Assembly: GCA_903873565.1 (NCBI GenBank)
Contig: CAIQOY010000162.1
Location: 1-18,007 of the forward strand
Direction: 5' to 3'
DNA: 18,007 nucleotides
From: an uncultured Actinomycetes bacterium
Lineage (GTDB): Bacteria > Actinomycetota > Thermoleophilia > Gaiellales > F1-60-MAGs149
In this document: positions 14,059 through 18,007 of the stretch, piece after piece
How positions within the stretch are numbered: position 1 is the stretch's first letter
Layout: every line of letters begins with the position of its first letter
Notes under the pieces: generated by a model
Seen by the model: only the letters and a program-made list of their open reading frames with translations
Told to the model about the DNA's origin: nothing
Database searches by the model: none
Program-made: the position numbers and the translations under genes

Positions 14059-14223
14059 CTAGCGGGTCTCCCGGTGCAGCGTCTGCTTGCCGCAGCGCGG
14101 GCAGAACTTCTTCAGCTCGATGCGGTCGGGGGTGTTCCGCTTCGACTTGTTGGTCTCGTAGTTCCGCTCCTTGCAGTCCGTGCAGGCCATCGTGACTGCG
14201 ATGCGGATTCCGGCCTTGGCCAT
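14059..14223 (-). CDS. rpmG: 50S ribosomal protein L33 (zinc-binding form)
   Basis: This 54-residue protein starts at the ATG at 14223, with AAGGAT 7 nt upstream. It reads MAKAGIRIAVTMACTDCKER, then NYETNKSKRNTPDRIELKKF, then CPRCGKQTLHRETR. The four cysteines C14, C17, C41 and C44 form the zinc ribbon of the C+ type of L33. Length and sequence are typical. It is the first gene of rpmG-secE-nusG. Its position directly before secE is the conserved arrangement; the tRNA-Trp gene often found near here in other bacteria is absent. Confidence 0.97.
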   Translation of the reverse strand: MAKAGIRIAVTMACTDCKERNYETNKSKRNTPDRIELKKFCPRCGKQTLHRETR

Positions 14224-14300
14224 CGATTCGATCCTTGGCTGTGGGTCGCTGCCGGTGATTCAGACGGCAGCGCGGAGCGGGGACGCCCCGACGACGGCGA

Positions 14301-14306
14301 AGCCTA
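14301..14306 (-). promoter_or_regulatory. Candidate rpmG-secE-nusG -10 element (TAGGCT)
   Basis: TAGGCT lies on the minus strand in the 117-bp gap between ftsH and rpmG, about 80 nt upstream of the rpmG ATG. The spacing to the gene resembles that of the TAGGNT hexamers before rplK and rpoB. No clear -35 is seen. Confidence 0.35.
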
Positions 14307-14340
14307 CCGGAGGATGCGCGACCGCGCTGCGGTGGGGCCG

Positions 14341-16314
<1,974 letters not shown>

Positions 16315-16354
16315 CGTGCTCCAGCGCGTCGGGGACGGGGGTCCGGCCTCGGGC

Positions 16355-17557
16355 TCACGATAGCACCGGGTCGGCTTCGGGCTTCTGCGCGATCCGGGCG
16401 GGGGCCGACCGCCGCAGGAGCAGGGTCAGGACGAGGGCGACGGCCAGGGCCAGGGCGGCCAGGAGCGCCGCGCCGGCCCAGCCGGCGGCGCTCCAGGCGG
16501 CCCCCAGGACGAAGGGGCCGAGCGAGCCGAGCAGGTAGTAGATCGTGAGGTGCACGCTCATCGCACTCCCCCTATCGCGCAGCGTCAGCTGCGGGACGAG
16601 GAGCTGCGCCACCCCCACCATCGCGAACAGCCCCCCGGCGAGGACCGCGAGGCCGACCACCACGGCGGGCAGCCAGCCCACGGAGCCGACGGCGAGCCCC
16701 GCGAGACCGATCACGGGGAACACCGGCAGCACGGCGCGCGGGCCGACGCGCCCGGCCAGGCGCACCGCGAAGGGGGTCAGGGCCCCCACCAGCCAGACCA
16801 CGTAGAAGGCCCCGACCTGGGCCGGCGAGAGCCCGAACTCCGGCCCCTCGAGGCGGTACGCGACCACGGAGTAGAGCCCGACGAAGGCGAAGAAGGTGCA
16901 GCCGGCGGCGAGCCCGTTGAGGAGCAGCGGCGTGTTGGCGAGGTGCGCGCGCACGGCGCGCAGGGGCGAGCGCGCCTTCGGGGGCGGCGGCGCGGCGGGC
17001 AACAGCAGCGCCAGGAGCGCCGCGCTGGCCAGGAGCGGCACGGCCAGGCTGGCCAGGGACCAGCGCCAGCCGATGTCGTCGACGAGGAGCGCGGGGATCG
17101 TGCGGCCGAGGAAGCCGCCGAGGACCAGCGCCGCCGTGTACAGCCCGACCACGGTGGGCACCCGGGCCGACGGGAACGCCTCGTAGACGTAGGCCGTGGC
17201 CACGGTCAGGAGCCCGGGCAGGAGCAGCCCCTGCAGGCCGCGCAGGGCGAGCAGCCCGACGAGCCCGCCGTCGATCGCGATCAGCGCCGTCGGCAGGGCG
17301 AGGAGCGCGCAGGAGCCGAGCATCACGGCGCGGCGGCCGACCCGGTCGGAGAGGGGGCCCATGATCCAGGCGCCGACGGCGATCCCGGCCACCACCACCG
17401 TGATCGTCAGGCCCGTGGCCGCCGGGCCGGCGCCGAGGTCGGCGCCGATCTCCGGCACGATCGCCTGCGTCGAGTACGGGATGCAGAACATCGCGGCCGC
17501 CGCCACCGCGATCGCGAGCACCGCCCCCGAGCCCGCCCGCAGCTGCTCCGCCCCCAT
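16355..17557 (-). CDS. MFS transporter, 12-TM, substrate unknown
   Basis: This is a major facilitator superfamily permease of 400 residues, the normal length. The ATG at 17557 gives MGAEQLRAGSGAVLAIAVAAAAMF, with the first membrane helix starting at about residue 12. An open frame extends upstream but would overlap the divergent deoD gene, so it is rejected. Motif A is GPLSDRVGRRAVML (67-80), between TM2 and TM3, and a degenerate copy (GRVGPRAV) follows the central loop. The central cytoplasmic loop is short and rich in proline, lysine and arginine (PPPPKARSPLRAVRAHL). The fold and the RGLQGLLLPGLLTVATAY segment resemble the YnfM-like inner-membrane group, but I cannot name a substrate. It has no Shine-Dalgarno; TACGGT ends 7 nt before the ATG, suggesting a leaderless transcript. 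Confidence 0.9.
   Translation of the reverse strand: MGAEQLRAGSGAVLAIAVAAAAMFCIPYSTQAIVPEIGADLGAGPAATGLTITVVVAGIAVGAWIMGPLSDRVGRRAVMLGSCALLALPTALIAIDGGLVGLLALRGLQGLLLPGLLTVATAYVYEAFPSARVPTVVGLYTAALVLGGFLGRTIPALLVDDIGWRWSLASLAVPLLASAALLALLLPAAPPPPKARSPLRAVRAHLANTPLLLNGLAAGCTFFAFVGLYSVVAYRLEGPEFGLSPAQVGAFYVVWLVGALTPFAVRLAGRVGPRAVLPVFPVIGLAGLAVGSVGWLPAVVVGLAVLAGGLFAMVGVAQLLVPQLTLRDRGSAMSVHLTIYYLLGSLGPFVLGAAWSAAGWAGAALLAALALAVALVLTLLLRRSAPARIAQKPEADPVLS
16357..16362 (-). promoter_or_regulatory. Weak candidate -10 element for ftsH
   Basis: TATCGT on the minus strand overlaps the end of the MFS gene, about 43 nt before the ftsH ATG. This is the only TANNNT hexamer I noticed near the 40-bp intergenic gap. 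ftsH could equally be read through from the MFS promoter. Confidence 0.25.
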
Positions 17558-17564
17558 GGCCGGA

Positions 17565-17570
17565 ACCGTA
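17565..17570 (-). promoter_or_regulatory. Candidate -10 element of the MFS gene (TACGGT)
   Basis: TACGGT ends 7 nt before the MFS start codon on the minus strand, with no ribosome binding site between. It shares the 36-bp divergent spacer with the deoD -10 element, so each promoter's -35 region lies in or near the other gene. Confidence 0.35.
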
Positions 17571-17581
17571 CCGCGCTGCCG

Positions 17582-17587
17582 TACCAT
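17582..17587 (+). promoter_or_regulatory. Candidate -10 element of the deoD-type gene (TACCAT)
   Basis: TACCAT ends exactly 6 nt before the ATG at 17594, with no Shine-Dalgarno. This is the same leaderless geometry as at 640 and 10028. Confidence 0.45.
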
Positions 17588-17593
17588 GCCCGC

Positions 17594-18007
17594 ATGCCCG
17601 AGCACCTCCAGACCCAGGCCGGCGCCTTCGGCGAGCACGCGCTCCTGGTCGGCGACCCGCAGCGCGCCGACCTGATCGCGCAGGAGCTGCTCGAGGGCGC
17701 CGAGCTCGTCACCGACGCGCGCGGGCTGCGCGGCTGGGCGGGCACCCTGGCCGGGCGCCGCGTCGGCGTCCAGACGACCGGCATGGGCGGCGCCTCGGCG
17801 GCGATCGCGATCGAGGAGCTGATCCAGCTCGGCGTGCGCCGCCTCGTGCGGCTCGGCACCTGCGGCGCGCTGGCCCCGGACGTGGCCCCGGGCGACTTCC
17901 TCTGCGCGGCCTCCGCGATCCCCGCGGACGGCACCAGCCGCACCTACGTCGGCGACGAGCCCCACGCGCCCCTGGCCGACTTCGAGATCGTGCACGCGGC
18001 CGTCCAC
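17594..18007 (+). CDS. deoD: Purine-nucleoside phosphorylase, DeoD type (cut by right edge)
   Basis: The visible 138 residues belong to the PNP/UDP phosphorylase family, which cleaves purine nucleosides with phosphate to free base and ribose 1-phosphate in salvage. The start MPEHLQTQAGAFGEHALLVG leads into the phosphate-binding VGDPQRA (19-25). VTDARGLRGWAG at 39-50 corresponds to the VTDVRGMLGFTG segment of DeoD. TGMGGASAAIAIEELIQLG (62-80) and RLGTCGAL (86-93) are also conserved. Arg24, Arg43 and Arg86 correspond to the three phosphate-binding arginines of the hexameric DeoD enzyme. The C-terminal half with the catalytic Asp lies outside the window. The gene is divergent from the MFS transporter; nucleoside or base transport by that protein is possible but not shown. 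Uridine phosphorylase is a less likely alternative. Confidence 0.88.
   Translation, partial: MPEHLQTQAGAFGEHALLVGDPQRADLIAQELLEGAELVTDARGLRGWAGTLAGRRVGVQTTGMGGASAAIAIEELIQLGVRRLVRLGTCGALAPDVAPGDFLCAASAIPADGTSRTYVGDEPHAPLADFEIVHAAVH

Noticed and set aside
14224..14340. Possible tRNA-Trp near rpmG/secE
   Set aside because: I found no acceptor or T-loop signature in the 117-bp gap; only a promoter candidate and the rpmG ribosome binding site are visible.
16355..18007. Extension of the MFS gene upstream beyond 17557
   Set aside because: The minus frame stays open, but it would overlap the well-supported deoD-type gene and add a non-membrane Arg/Asp/Gly/His-rich segment unlike any MFS N-terminus.

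Overview
This is a very GC-rich (visibly above 70%) bacterial window dominated by the conserved ftsH / rpmG-secE-nusG / rplK-rplA / rplJ-rplL / rpoB-rpoC block, all read from the minus strand. RpoB and RpoC are actinobacterial in their conserved cores. Several features suggest a deep-branching actinobacterium of the Thermoleophilia / Solirubrobacterales type rather than a streptomycete or mycobacterium: long lineage-type inserts in RpoC, apparently leaderless genes with a TANNAT-like hexamer 6-7 nt before the start codon, and a secreted protein made of GAVGxSEIAx-type decapeptides. This placement is inference; no 16S gene is present.

Layout from the right, in transcription order of the minus strand. 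A deoD-type purine nucleoside phosphorylase (plus strand, cut by the right edge) and an MFS transporter (minus strand) diverge from a 36-bp spacer. The MFS gene is followed closely by ftsH, then rpmG-secE-nusG, rplK-rplA (4-bp GTGA overlap), rplJ (172-bp leader with strong hairpins and a perfect Shine-Dalgarno) and rplL. After rplL lies a bidirectional terminator. The usual rplL-rpoB junction is then interrupted by a plus-strand two-gene cassette, an excisionase-type HTH protein plus a VapC-like PIN protein. rpoB and rpoC follow, and rpoC ends at a second bidirectional terminator.

The left end holds the most notable gene. Convergent to rpoC is a plus-strand AhpC/TSA-type peroxiredoxin-like gene whose reading frame is interrupted by one TGA exactly at the first position of its redox CxxC motif (UxxC). 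A stable hairpin sits at the right distance behind it, so I read it as a selenoprotein that a standard gene caller would truncate or miss. Divergent from it, on the minus strand, is the N-terminal part of an exported decapeptide-repeat protein that runs off the left edge.

Functionally the core makes the transcription and translation machinery: RNA polymerase beta and beta', NusG, ribosomal proteins L1, L7/L12, L10, L11 and L33, the SecE translocon subunit and the FtsH quality-control protease. The flanking genes (selenoprotein, HTH-PIN pair, MFS, DeoD, repeat protein) are accessory. Open frames antisense to rpoB and rpoC are long but are GC-bias shadows. No tRNA, rRNA, insertion sequence or CRISPR array was seen.
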